Of a stretch of 47,432 bases of DNA, positions 31,752 through 42,088 are shown piece after piece. The notes beneath the pieces are model-generated. The model had not been told where the DNA came from and made no database searches. It worked only from the letters and a program-made list of their open reading frames with translations. Made by a program: the position numbers and the translations under genes. The stretch's first letter is position 1. Every line of letters starts with the position of its first letter. Source of the stretch: Didymodactylos carnosus (taxonomy: Eukaryota; Rotifera; Eurotatoria; Philodinida; Philodinidae); contig CAJNOQ010000540.1 in assembly GCA_905250885.1 (NCBI GenBank), positions 1-47,432 on the forward strand, in the 5' to 3' direction.

Positions 31752-32845
31752 CTATGGAGAGAGAATGCGTCGAACTTGTGTTGGATGAAATTGCGGATCA
31801 ATTGGTTTAACAAGTTCGTATTTAAAATCAGTTTTTCGATGACGTTTCGATGCTTTCTTGTTGGAATTCAGACGAGATTTCTTGCTACGACGTCGTGGTT
31901 TTCGTCTTAATCGTTTCGGTTGTGTTGTTCGACAGTGTGAAGGGAGAACAGAGACCAGAGCTTCGTCTACATGAACCATCCGAGACATTTCCGTTCCTGT
32001 TATTGAAATCGACTCACAAACTAATGCGGATATTCGTTGCTGAGGTTGTAGTTCCGTTTCTGGTGGATTTTCATAGTCCATCAATTGTTCAGGAGGACTT
32101 GGAGCTAAATTGATTGTTGAAACTATACGACGATTATTTCGTTGTTTATATCGATCTCGTTCACGGACAATAGCCAAAACTGACGATACGTCGTTGCTTG
32201 CATATTGTTGTAGATCTCGGTGTATTTGACGTTGATCATCTCTGATACGACAATTGTTGAAACGTTGCTTTTACCGTTCCTGTTGGCGAATCATATTTCG
32301 ACGAGCATATTCATGATAAATTTTTAAATTTTTCTTCAATTGCTGATAAAAATTATTGGGTGTGGCATCACTTGTTTTGGCGGTTCGTCTGGCGGTAATT
32401 TTGGCTTCTGTCGATATTGCAATTGAAATGGAGAATAACCTGTAGTATTATGCTGTCCCGTATTATAGGCGAAGACCACCGAAGGTAGAAATGAATCCCA
32501 GTTATTGGATTCTGTATCTTGCAATTTGGCGAGTTGTGGGACGAAGGTAGCATTAAATCTTTCAATCATACCGTTTGCCTGTGGATGATATGTTGTTGAA
32601 TAAATATGGTGGTGTCCGAGCAAAATAGCCATCGCGTCCATCAGCTGGTTCTTGAAATGATTTCCCTGATCTGGCAAAATCTAGTCAATCTAGTAGTAGT
32701 CTAATCTAGTCTGACAAAGTAGGAACACCATATTTACATATGTATTCGTTATAAATCGTTTCAGCGGTTGTCAGCTTTGCAGTCAGGGAGAGCCACTGCG
32801 ATAACCCATGTTGTGAGGTGGTCCGTGATGCATAAAACGTATCGG
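31752..32845 (-). pseudogene. Gypsy integrase, partial, with C-terminal tail
   Basis: The integrase joins cDNA to the host genome. Sequence begins at YVLCITDHLTTWVIAVALPD (after the first catalytic Asp, which is lost). It continues to YICKYGVPT, is broken by a stop-containing 30-bp filler near 32680-32712, then runs DQGNHFKNQ (second Asp) and NGMIERFNATF (Glu) to SPFQLQYRQ. A further shift near 32345 leads to NNFYQQLKKNLKIYHEYARR and a basic tail ending at 31752 (KRLRRKPRRRSKKSRLNSNK). The HHCC zinc domain and the first Asp are missing, so no activity is expected. Confidence 0.85.
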
Positions 32846-32849
32846 CTTG

Positions 32850-33331
32850 AAGAACACCTTGGACGATGATATACAAGCAGACACTCTTATAGTGACCTGC
32901 TGCTGTAGTGGTATTCGAATCGAATCTGTTAATCTCAATGGCACCCGAACAAGATTATCTTGTTTAGTCATTGGGATGGTAATCTTATGATGTTGTTGGT
33001 AGACTGTGATAGTTTCTTGCACAGCATCAAATTGTAAACCGTACTTTTTGATATAATCAGTTCCAATGATGCAATCAGTGAATAAATCCTTAACTACAGA
33101 TGCCATAACCGTTGTAATCATGTTTTTAATCTTGATTGTTAATTGCACCGTGCCGGTCATCTTCAAATGAGTTGTTCCATCTGCCAGTGAGAGAGAATGA
33201 TGGATATTGGTGCTGAATTTTTGATGTTTCGTTTTCCTCAAAGCATTTTCGGCGATAATCGTGTTAGTAGCTCCGGTATCAATCATAACTTGCATCATAT
33301 TGTTGTTAACTGCTACACTAATAAAAAACAA
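32850..33331 (-). pseudogene. Gypsy aspartic protease domain
   Basis: A pepsin-like retroelement protease that would cleave Gag-Pol. The minus-strand frame from 33331 contains MIDTGATNTIIAEN with the catalytic Asp in D-T-G-A. A later CIIGTDYIKKYGLQFD strand-turn is typical of Ty3/Gypsy proteases. The domain is intact to about VFFKP. The frame then runs straight into integrase sequence read out of frame, which marks the deletion junction near 32845. The frame itself is open to 32783. Confidence 0.85.
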
Positions 33332-33346
33332 TGATGGATTATTGTT

Positions 33347-34817
33347 CTAATTTACACCGGAGGCATTACCATCGTTCGATGACTCCGCTACGGAAAATCC
33401 TGTCGCTTTAGACAGGCTCTTTGATACACAGCTATAACATCCGGAATAATTTTGTGGTGGTCGTGGCGTGGGATATGCACTGCGCGAATAGTATAAATTG
33501 TGTTGTCTTTGGTTTGATTGTGAGTTAGCAGCTGCATTACTTGACTGACTTGGATTGTTTCTGGATGTCTGTGAAGGCGATGGTAGTGGTGTGGCTGATC
33601 GATTGACCATTAAATGATGTATTTTATTTGATTCCTGCTGTTGTTCAAATCTTCTCGGAGGTGGAACATACAGTCGTTGATCGTTTCGATTTATCGATGC
33701 ATGTATTCTTGAGCTCGTTGATGACTGAGGAGCAGAGGCAACGCTAACTGTTGTTGGATCATCTTTCATAAATTCCATCAATTCTTCAAGTTGTTTGCTA
33801 CAATTCAAGAAATCCGCTGGTGCTTCTGGGAACTTTTTACTGACTTCCAGTTTCAATATTGGCTTAACTTTAGTCAACAAATATGGTAATTTGATTGTTT
33901 CTGACATTTGTGGATCAGCTTGTTTACAAAGATCCATGATTTCATTATAATAATCCTTGATTGATTGATTCATTGATTGTTCGTAATGAAGCAGACGTTC
34001 AAATGCTTTACAGTTTTTGAATTTTGATGTGAATTCTTTGATTTGCTTCTCAAATTCAGACCATGAGGTAATTGTTGCTGACTTTCGTTTATACCATTTC
34101 ATTACTTCATCCTGTAAGAGTGTTGGTACACATTTAAATTTCATATCATCTGACCATTCTTGGGATTTGACCTGCAGTTCAAAATCCTCAAGCCACAGAA
34201 TGCATTTTCATTTTTGCCACCAAAACTTTTCAATTTTCTCAAGACATGATCACTGATTGATCTTTGAATGTTCAATTCATGGGGATCTCTTCGTACTGAC
34301 AATGAATGATTCTGAGTAACGGTCGTGATCGTTGGCGTTATTATTGTGGCGTTATTAAATGTACTCGAAAACTTATCAACGAACGCACCATACGTTTCAA
34401 ACTTTGATTCGTTACGAAAAAACCACGTTAAGGCCTTTTTAGTTAATAACGATGGGATAAAATCGAGACGTTGATTTGATGGAATACGGATCTCTGCAAA
34501 TTGATCATTTATTGACTCTACCCATAATTCAGTATCTTCGACACCAGAAAATTTTTGAAAATCCTCGCGAATGTCTGCACTACCTGACTGTTGTTTCTGC
34601 CTGTAGCATTCAAATGTCTGGCTTGACGGCTGCTGCTGTTGAGTTGGTTTTGACTTTGACTGAACTTGTTGAATAATCTAGATGGACTCGGTAGCCGACG
34701 TGTATCGTTTTTTGCTGTTTGTAGAGAAGTTATGGGACGTGATTTTGGACATAGTAGTAGTTCGTTAATCTTAAAATCGTTTAAATGTTGTTTTGATCTT
34801 GTGTTATGATGGTGCAT
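33347..34817 (-). pseudogene. Gypsy gag with two gag-like modules, frameshifted
   Basis: Gag would form the intracellular particle. A start ATG at 34817 leads into a polar N-terminus. After a shift near 34560 a first retrotransposon-gag module follows (FSGVEDTELWVESINDQF, then LLTKKALTWFFRNES). After another shift near 34195 a second similar module runs to about 33750 (LEDFELQVKSQEW, then LLQDEVMKWYKRKSATITSW and SIKDYYNEIMDLC). A Ser/Pro/Gln-rich linker and a CYSC remnant of a zinc knuckle close the ORF near 33420, with stop at 33347. The longest uninterrupted frame is 34144-33347. The frameshifts make it non-functional. Confidence 0.8.
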
Positions 34818-35249
34818 TATCCACTGAACATTCTCTTATTTCAATCAAAAATATATAACAACTGCTTGTTCTTCTTCGTGTTTGCGTCTCCCGGGAATGT
34901 CACGTTGCCAGAAGACAGGCACCCTTTAATTTCTTTTAATTTCGTTTGTCTTTGTGCTTCTTGTTCCAAGATATGAATAAAGAACGACGAAAATCCAGTA
35001 TATTCTAATGAATAGCTGATATGAGAATAACGAAAAAAAAAATGAACGGACGAACGAACTAGCGAACATAAGAAAGATAACGATGTATTGTAGTCGAATT
35101 GAGGTCAACCATAAGGAACGGTCACAAACACATATGACACACGACACCTATCGATTCTGATTTTTCAAATTGACTCTGCACAATGAACTATCTGGTTGTG
35201 TTCGATGAAAATATCATCAAATGAATTATCAAACTGTATTCCCTCCACT

Positions 35250-35546
35250 TGTTAGTACTGAATTCCTCTCACAGGAGATTAGAGCTGCACCGAATTCGTT
35301 TTCTCCTGAACTTACCACTGTATTTCTGGTTCGGAGATGGAAAATGAGGATATTTAGAATAATTTGAATGACTTACTCCTGATTTGTGCTGGTTGTGAAA
35401 GATTATGTTTTAGTATTTTATTAAAATGGAGTGAAGAAGGAGAAGATTACAAACACAGACTAGCACAACATAAATTGATATTAACTATACGACACTTCAG
35501 TACTAACTGAATAGAAAATAAATATATGTTCTTATATAGTTATCTG
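35250..35546 (-). repeat. 5' LTR of the Gypsy element
   Basis: 297-bp partner of 31168-31464. In element orientation the LTR ends ACTAACA at 35250 and is followed by AGTGGAGGGAATACAG, the position of a primer-binding site, although no specific tRNA match is claimed. AACTATATAAGAACA near the LTR start may be its TATA element. Confidence 0.9.
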
Positions 35547-37061
35547 GTCTGGTCAAAATATCATCATATGAAAGAACGCTTATATACAGTTTACCATTCC
35601 GCGATAACATGCTTTAAAGCACGATGTATCTTTCGATCGACTTGTGTACATCCACGTGTTTATATGCATAAAATATTACGATTTTATTCACGAATAGCCA
35701 TGCCACATTTTCTTTGTAAGATTAACACACGTCAAATTTATGGTATTCGTATAGTATTTAGCATATTAATGCCTTAATGCATACTATTTAAATTGCAATT
35801 TCAAGCTTGTTCAATTCTGCACGTTTTATATAATAACCATTCTGCATCTGATTTTGTTTACAGCACTATACTTCACTAACTATTCTACAATAGGTCAAAA
35901 TCACTATATCTGTTCACTATTTTGCCCATAAGTCTGACACACTTAGGATTCGAAACAACCTGTTACAGCTGATTTTTTAGCTCTTTCAATTCTACATTTC
36001 TAATATCTTTCTGTTTCTAATCTCTATCTGTAGAACAAAACTATAAGCATTTTTGTCTGTCACTACGACTAAAATCGATCTTCTTGTCAGGTATTTGAGC
36101 AATACATCTGTGAAGACAAATCTTCGAAACAATGTGTTATAGCTCATTGTATAGCCTTTCAATTCTACATCTTTCTATGTATCTCCGGGTCTGACTATGC
36201 TGACAGAAGTAGAATCAGTTTTTGTCGGTGATTATGGGTAAAATCGAGGCTCCTGTCAAGTATTTGCCCAATACATCTATGAAGACATTATTGTGAAAAG
36301 GTGTGCTACATATCATCTTAAAGCCCGTTTAATTACGCATGTTTTCGTACATAAGATTCTATTAAGAACGTCGGGCTTTCCGAGAAAAATGAATAAATAC
36401 GATCGAAGACACTTTCTGGACCGTTGCTCAGAAATGATTAAAAACTTCAGCATATGGTAGTCTACAATAAAGTTTTACGGCGCAGAAAAATTACAAATAA
36501 AATAAGGAACGGTTTTTGATCAGTTCCAATCGTTATCTTCTCAAAAATATATCGGGTGGTTTTCGTGCGGAAAGCGTCCGTTATTATTTCCATCAAAATT
36601 AATGTAATCAGAAGGGGAGGACGCTCCTCACCCACAAACGGTCGCTCCACCGCTGCTTAATACGTGTTCAAATTATGAATAAACCAAAACAACCCTGAAC
36701 GATATGTTGTTTTACCGTATAAACTAAAAACTATTTATGGTATCTTAGCCCAACAGGAAAACTATTCTCTTTATGTTTGATACTTCTTAACTTAAGAATA
36801 TGAAACCTGTTCCGGTACATTAATTAAGAGCTACAGTTGTTATAAATAATTTTAAAAGTTGGTGAGGAAAGTTTTGGAGGAATGAAAATATTTGTGAATA
36901 TCTGTGAATACTTCCGCTGATTAGCATCCGCATGATTCCTTCTCTTACTTTTCTTACCTTAAAATTTCTTCGCTAATTTTGTTTTAAATATGTTAACTAT
37001 CGAAAATAATTGTTTTATTATTATTCGTGCAACTAGCAACATTGCCGTCTGTGTGTTTATA
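35547..37061. other. intergenic; 169-bp tandem repeat
   Basis: Apart from the tandem repeat at 35911-36345, annotated separately, I see no gene. Short open frames at 35526-35777 and 36462-36650 have no recognisable motifs. Confidence 0.4.
35911..36345 (+). repeat. degenerate tandem repeat, period about 169 bp, ~2.5 units
   Basis: GTCAGGTATTTGAGCAATAC at 36086 and GTCAAGTATTTGCCCAATAC at 36255 start successive units. An older, more diverged unit precedes them from about 35917 (TTCGAAACAACCTGTTACAG aligned with TTCGAAACAATGTGTTATAG). Shared strings include CTTTCAATTCTACAT. No coding function is apparent. The similarity to satellite-like DNA is limited by the low copy number. Confidence 0.65.
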
Positions 37062-38804
37062 ACTAAAGTAAAGATGCTACACCTATTCTTGCGCCGACCA
37101 TCTGCGATCTCATTAATTCTTTTCTTAAACACTCCATCTTTCCAGACTCGTTGAAAATTGGTAATGTCTTACCAGTTTATAAGAAAGGGGATGTAAACAA
37201 AATAGAAAATTATCGTCCAATCACGCTTCTTCCTATTATCGGCAAGGTTATGGAACGTGTGATATTCACCTATTTATACAACTATTTCTTCTCGAATAAT
37301 CTCATTTCAGTTCATCAATCTGGTTTCGTTAAAAGAGACTCGTGTGTTAATCAACTGTTAAATCTTATCCACCACATTCATGAAAGTCTTGAGGAACAAG
37401 GTTTTGTAAGAGCTATATTCCTTGACTTCTCAAGGGCATTCGACAGTGTGTGTGGCATAGAGGAATAATTTTCAAGCTGAGACAAAAAGGGGTATGTGAA
37501 CAAGTTGTTAAGTGGATTGAAAATTATCTAAATAATAGAAAAATAAGAACAGTTGTTGATGGTTTTCCATCTGATTTTTTAGAAATAAACTGTGGCGTTC
37601 CTCAAGAATCAATTCTGAGCCCTCTTTTATATCTCATTTATATTGATGATCTAGGAGAGGGTCTTGAATCTCATTTCAGTTTGTATCCTGATGACACCAG
37701 TCTTTTTCACTACTCATCGTCTCTTCAAAAGTCAACTGACACAATAAACAGAGGTCTTGAACAAATAGTGCAGTGGTGTTCTACATGGTAAGTAACTCTA
37801 AATTTTGAAAAATGTGTCGCCCAGTTATTGCATAAACATGCGTTAGCTTTAAATTCATACCATTCACCGTTATTAATTCAGGACAAACTCGTTCGCGAAT
37901 TGGAAAAATAACTTTCATTCGCAACTATATGAGACTTCTCAAGTGGAATCTCAATCGTTCAGTATTTGAATGCTTATACAAATCTCTTATTCAGTCTCTA
38001 GTTAACCATAGCAGCGAAATATTCTCATTGACTACGCAAAAGAATATTCTAAAATTAGAGAGTTGTCAGTATCAGATCCGCTTGACTGTTAGTGGTGCTA
38101 TGAGAGGTACTTCTAAAGATAAGTTGTTCCTGGATCAACATTGGCTCTCGTTCTCTCAGCTATTCTATGTTAACAGAATGTGCAGGATTTATAAGATTAT
38201 TTTTGGTTTAGTTAGAATAAATGCTGAGCATGTTAGATACATAGAGGTAAAGAAAACAAAGTACAGCTTAAGACGAGACAGGGTGGCTAAACTATATGAT
38301 TATGCAGATAAAAATTCTTTTTTTCAGTTGTCCTTTTTCCCGACTGCTCTTAGTGAATGGTCTGATCTCATCTCAACACATCTGCAACTAAGTGTTGGAC
38401 AAAAGTCTGAGACATTTCGAAAAAGTTAAAAAACATTGTACTTTCACCTACCAATAAATTACCATGTATATTATATCGTCGAGCTGATGCACTATTTTGC
38501 CACTTAAGAGTGGATTTCTCCGCGCTTAACTTTCATCAAACAACATAAACTTGTTTGTAAAAATTTCTGCGATAGCTGTTTTTCGCTGTCTCCGTCAATA
38601 AAGGTTGTTGAAAATCCAAAACACTAGCTCTTGGAATGTTCAAAGTACGATCGAGCTCGAGCAATTCTGGCTGTTCAGCTGGGTAATCTAGGTCTTAGTT
38701 TAGATGTTGATACACTTCTACTTAGAACACATTTCTCCAGTGATCTCTTAATATCTGTGTGTCAGTTTGCGGGTGGTTTTATTACTGCCAGTAAGCGTTT
38801 CTAA
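37062..38804 (+). pseudogene. LINE (non-LTR) reverse transcriptase, 3' half, broken
   Basis: The frame starts abruptly near 37075 within ORF2 and shows RT motifs in order: NVLPVYKKGD and NYRPITLLPIIGKVMER, then FLDFSRAFDSV (first catalytic Asp). A frameshift in a GTGTGTGTGG run at 37446-37455 follows. Next come HRGI, GVPQESILSPLLYLIYIDDL and YPDDTSLF at 37684 in place of the usual F/YADD. A TAA at 37789 interrupts, and further pieces follow (LYKSLIQSLVNHS; FFPTALSEWSDL), then a Cys/His C-terminus (ECSKYDRARAILAVQLGNL) ending at TAA 38804. The endonuclease is absent (5' truncation, the usual LINE outcome). Motif style suggests a jockey/CR1-type clade. Confidence 0.88.
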
Positions 38805-39290
38805 CAGACTACGTCCTCTACTTTTTCACTTTTACAGATTTAACTGATCCACCCCCTTGTTTCTAAAACGTCAATATTAGGTGCTTTTCTCCTATTGACA
38901 CAGTTTCCTTCATCTATTTTTATTGCTCTCACTTTATGTTCTTTTCTTCTTTCTCTAAGTCCAACGTTTTTCTTTTCTTTTCGTCCATTTTTATTTTATG
39001 ATGATGTTCTATTTAAGGATTTCTCTCAGAAGATACAATGTAGTCCTTAGGACAACGATTTCATTTGTTTGGTCTCTTTTTTCTTGTTTCTTTTTTTTGA
39101 TTTTAAGAACCTTATACTAAGTATAGATGTTCATAGGAAAGGATTTATACGTGTTTTTTCTATTGTGCCCTACATACTTTGAAAGTAATATGATTGTCTC
39201 TCATTACAACATATAGCTCTTTCCAATTGTTCGTTTAGCTCTTTTTATGGCAGTACAATAAAAACAATAAAAGCTTTTCTTTCTTTGTTT
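38805..39290 (+). other. probable LINE 3' untranslated region
   Basis: The T-rich sequence after the LINE stop codon ends near TACAATAAAAACAATAAAAG at 39255-39275, where two AATAAA-type signals overlap. This is the likely 3' end of the insertion. A target duplication was not found because the 5' end is truncated and poorly defined. Confidence 0.4.
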
Positions 39291-39483
39291 GTTCTTGAGA
39301 GAAGTTATGTAGGCATCTTGGAATATATCTGTTTGAATAACCTTTGATTAGTTCTATGCTTGTTTAGATGCGACAACAGTGCACTTTTTAAAGACGTAAC
39401 ATAGTAATCAAAGTGTTAAGCATGTTCTCAGGAAAATGTTTAGAAAAGTCTCTTTTCCCGAAAAGCAGGTTCGTTTTATAAAC

Positions 39484-39838
39484 CATATTTTCCCTATAAA
39501 ATCATATCAACACAGGACAACAAGATACGCATTCAACGCGTCTTTCCAAACTCTAATCCGATGAAGTGGTTCTCCACAAGATTGCAGGACGCGAGATGAC
39601 ATATGTTTCGCATGTACTGGACGTGGGCCATCAGAAAAACAGGTTTTCGTCTTCGACCAAGAACCTTCACAGCAAAGTATTTTTCCAGCGAAAGTACCAT
39701 AAGATTTTCATCGGTATCAAAATTTCTTTTTTCAATTACTAAATATTTTTTAATCTCAATGGGAACCGCTTCATCAGTTAGAGTTTGGAATTCGTATCTT
39801 GTTGTCTTGTGTTGAACAGATTTTATGGGAAAATATGA
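39484..39838. repeat. inverted repeat, arms about 75 bp
   Basis: CATATTTTCCCTATAAAATC at 39484 and its partner ending at 39838 form arms that share CAACAAGATACG, TTCCAAACTCTAA and ATGAAG. The left arm has an 11-bp extra stretch (AACGCGTCTTT). The open frame on the minus strand here (39533-39844) is a by-product of the palindrome. Confidence 0.7.
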
Positions 39839-39984
39839 AAACAAAGCAGATATTTTAGTTTATTCCATTGCTAGAAGAGCCTTTTATCAGTTGATTATTT
39901 AGGACAAACTAACAATAGCAGCCACAGTATTGATGGATTATTACAATAATTAAAAACAATGCTTAGCAGGTCACGGGTAACCTA

Positions 39985-40540
39985 TGTCATCAAAACCGGT
40001 TAAATACCGCACGGTTATCGCTACGATATCAGTCTGTTACATTCCCCGGTATACCACCAGCGGAGCTGGAATCTACCGACCCGTGCGGTATATCGGTGGG
40101 TTGTATCAACGGTATCAAGCGGTATTTTATCAGTGCAAGAGTTCGAATCTAGTTCTCAGCTTTTTTTATTTTTGTTTGCGCATCCAGCGCAATGAGGTAC
40201 CCGAACGGGGAAAAGTTGACTCAAGCCTCTATAAGTTGACTTGTCTCTATAATCTGAAAGATTTTTGACCTTTCTGGCTTTCTTATACAGGCTGCCAACC
40301 GCAAAACAAAAAAGTGATTGTGTCAAAACGGTTTACAGACGATTTTTCGTGTACCACGATCTGAAAAACACAGTGCAGTAATCCTCGGTGGAGGAAAAGG
40401 CGTCAATAAACCGGTAGTTATACCGAACGGTACGGCTAACCAACAGTAATCTATACACACGTCGGTAACCGGCAGTATTACGAAACAACGTGCGACAAGG
40501 GAAGATGTCAGAAGATGTCGGAATCACTTTTTGCACATGA
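39985..40540. repeat. CGGTAT/ACCGGT-rich repeat with a B-box match
   Basis: This block is richer in CG than its surroundings and repeats CGGTAT, ACCGGT and CCGCACGG in both orientations. For example, ACCGCACGGT near 40005 is inverted as CCGTGCGGTA near 40082. GAGTTCGAATCTAG at 40139 contains a perfect B-box consensus, but no matching A box is convincing. It is likely a non-autonomous element of unknown class. Open frames in it have no known match. Confidence 0.5.
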
Positions 40541-41310
40541 GAATGGCGGCTACTTATGTTTGTAACGACAGGACTTACAATACATTAATTTGTGCACGTT
40601 TATTGATATTCCTGTGCGCTCAATCAAACTGGATGTTTTGAAATAAGAGGTTTATTTTCGATCTTCAGGAGGCTTCTACAGACATCCGTAAACTAAAAGT
40701 AACTTCTTTTGAGTTCTATTACTATTCTAAAAGTAATATTCTTTTGAGTTCTGGCAAACAGACCTTGGAAAGTACGCATTCGTTGAAAATTTATTTCGAT
40801 ATGCAATGAATGACAATAATGCCTATTGATGTATATGATGTGTTTGCGAATTATCTATTATTTTCTGACTAGTTTCTCGTCACCAAATAGATCAGGTAAT
40901 GATCGACTGCGAATTCTCATACTCTGCCACATTTAATACTTACCCAGATGGTGACTTAAACTAGTGAGAGAAAAAATAAACATTGGAAGTCTATGGCCAA
41001 ATTTTTCATGATCTCATGGCAAAACAGAAAAACAAGAGGACAAACATATTGTTCGTTAATTCCATTCTTTTCTGTGAATTGATTTCGCTTTTGTAATAGT
41101 CGAAGAAAGGAAAGAAGAAAAACATAGCTTTTAAGAGACAGCACAATGTGAGTGATGCTCTTGTCGTTATGTTTTTGAAAAAACGAAGCATTAGACAATA
41201 ATAATAATCGTTTTTCGTATCATACTACAGTGGAGACCGCCATATTCACTCAAGGAATTATTAATAAAATAAATAATTAGAATTAAATTACAAAAACTTG
41301 AATATGAATA
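40541..41310. other. intergenic, no gene seen
   Basis: AT-rich sequence with a short direct repeat AAAGTAAYWTTCTTTTGAGTTCT near 40697-40750. The overlapping minus-strand frames at 40956-41198 are unconvincing. The missing 5' exon of the gene at 41314 may lie here, but I could not place it. Confidence 0.4.
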
Positions 41311-41313
41311 GCA

Positions 41314-42088
41314 GTGTACTCATATGAAGCACAGTGTAAGCATCTCACATCTCCATTTGTACGAATAACATCTGACCCCTTTTTTAAGCGAGACCAGCTT
41401 CGCTCGCCGGAGCCCAGCTCCTCTGCGCCATTCTACAATCAAACTGTTAGTGATCAAATTTTGTACATACCACCACCACCATCACACTTGTTGACTCAAA
41501 TTGATTCTCAACACACGGTTACAACCGCGAAGTTTGTAGTCTCGTCATTAATTTTGTGGAAAAATTCTTGTATATATTATCGTTTTAGGAAAGGAACATC
41601 CCTATTAAAAATATGCTTGATCTTTGTTGGTGTGATACTATTTTTTGTACTTGTCGCGCTTACCTCATTGGCTGTCCTCTATTCGCTCCGAACATCCTCC
41701 ACCTCAGGTACACTTTCCTTCTAGGGAATGACCATCCATCATTAATATTTTTCTCAAACAGATACGACAGCAACAACATCTACAACAACCCTTACTACCA
41801 CAAGTAAGTGCAAAACATGCTTTATGTACTGTAACGATATCGGTTTATCCTTCCACAAAAGGTCAATATGAGTGTTCGAATTTTACGGTTGTTGTCAACT
41901 ACGACTACCCAAATAATGACATAGCGAATGCACTACCGATGACTTATGCTGTATGTTGCGCCTGGTGTCTGGACACAGCCACTTGTACGACGTTTGCCTA
42001 TATTGTAAGCACTTCGCGGTGTTGGATTAAAACATCGATTGGAACGGGTGGCGGCGTATCTGTTGGTACTATTGGTGTCCATATGTAA
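41314..42088 (+). CDS. single-pass membrane protein, Thr stalk, PAN/Apple-like domain
   Basis: Three exons join in phase: up to 41707, 41762-41803 and 41862-42088. They are split by introns of 54 bp (41708-41761) and 58 bp (41804-41861) with GT..AG ends. The product has a Pro/Ser-rich cytoplasmic-type N-terminus (YIPPPPSHLL), a transmembrane segment near residues 95-123 (ICLIFVGVILFFVLVALTSL), a Thr-rich stalk across exon 2, and a C-terminal Cys-rich domain. That domain has a CC-x2-C, C-T-T-F-A-Y, C-W-I-K pattern, as in PAN/Apple domains, which bind proteins or sugars outside the cell. A type II topology is inferred. No ATG precedes the frame after the TGA at 41305, so the first exon is missing from this call. 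The 3' end is a TAA at 42086. Confidence 0.72.

Larger units (their letters stand above)
31168..35546 (-). mobile_element. Ty3/Gypsy LTR retrotransposon, internally deleted
   Basis: Two LTRs of equal length (31168-31464 and 35250-35546, 297 bp, about 3 mismatches) enclose minus-strand gag, protease and integrase sequences. Reverse transcriptase, RNase H and the integrase N-terminus are deleted at a junction near 32845. Gag and integrase carry frameshifts, so the element cannot move by itself. The order gag-PR-(RT-RH)-INT is that of Ty3/Gypsy elements. A purine-rich AAAGAGA precedes the downstream LTR in element orientation. No target duplication is evident at the outer ends. Confidence 0.92.

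Noticed and set aside
41536-41588. Additional 53-bp intron inside the first exon of the PAN-like gene
   Set aside because: GT and TTTTAG are present, but removing 53 bases would shift the frame out of the clear transmembrane segment.
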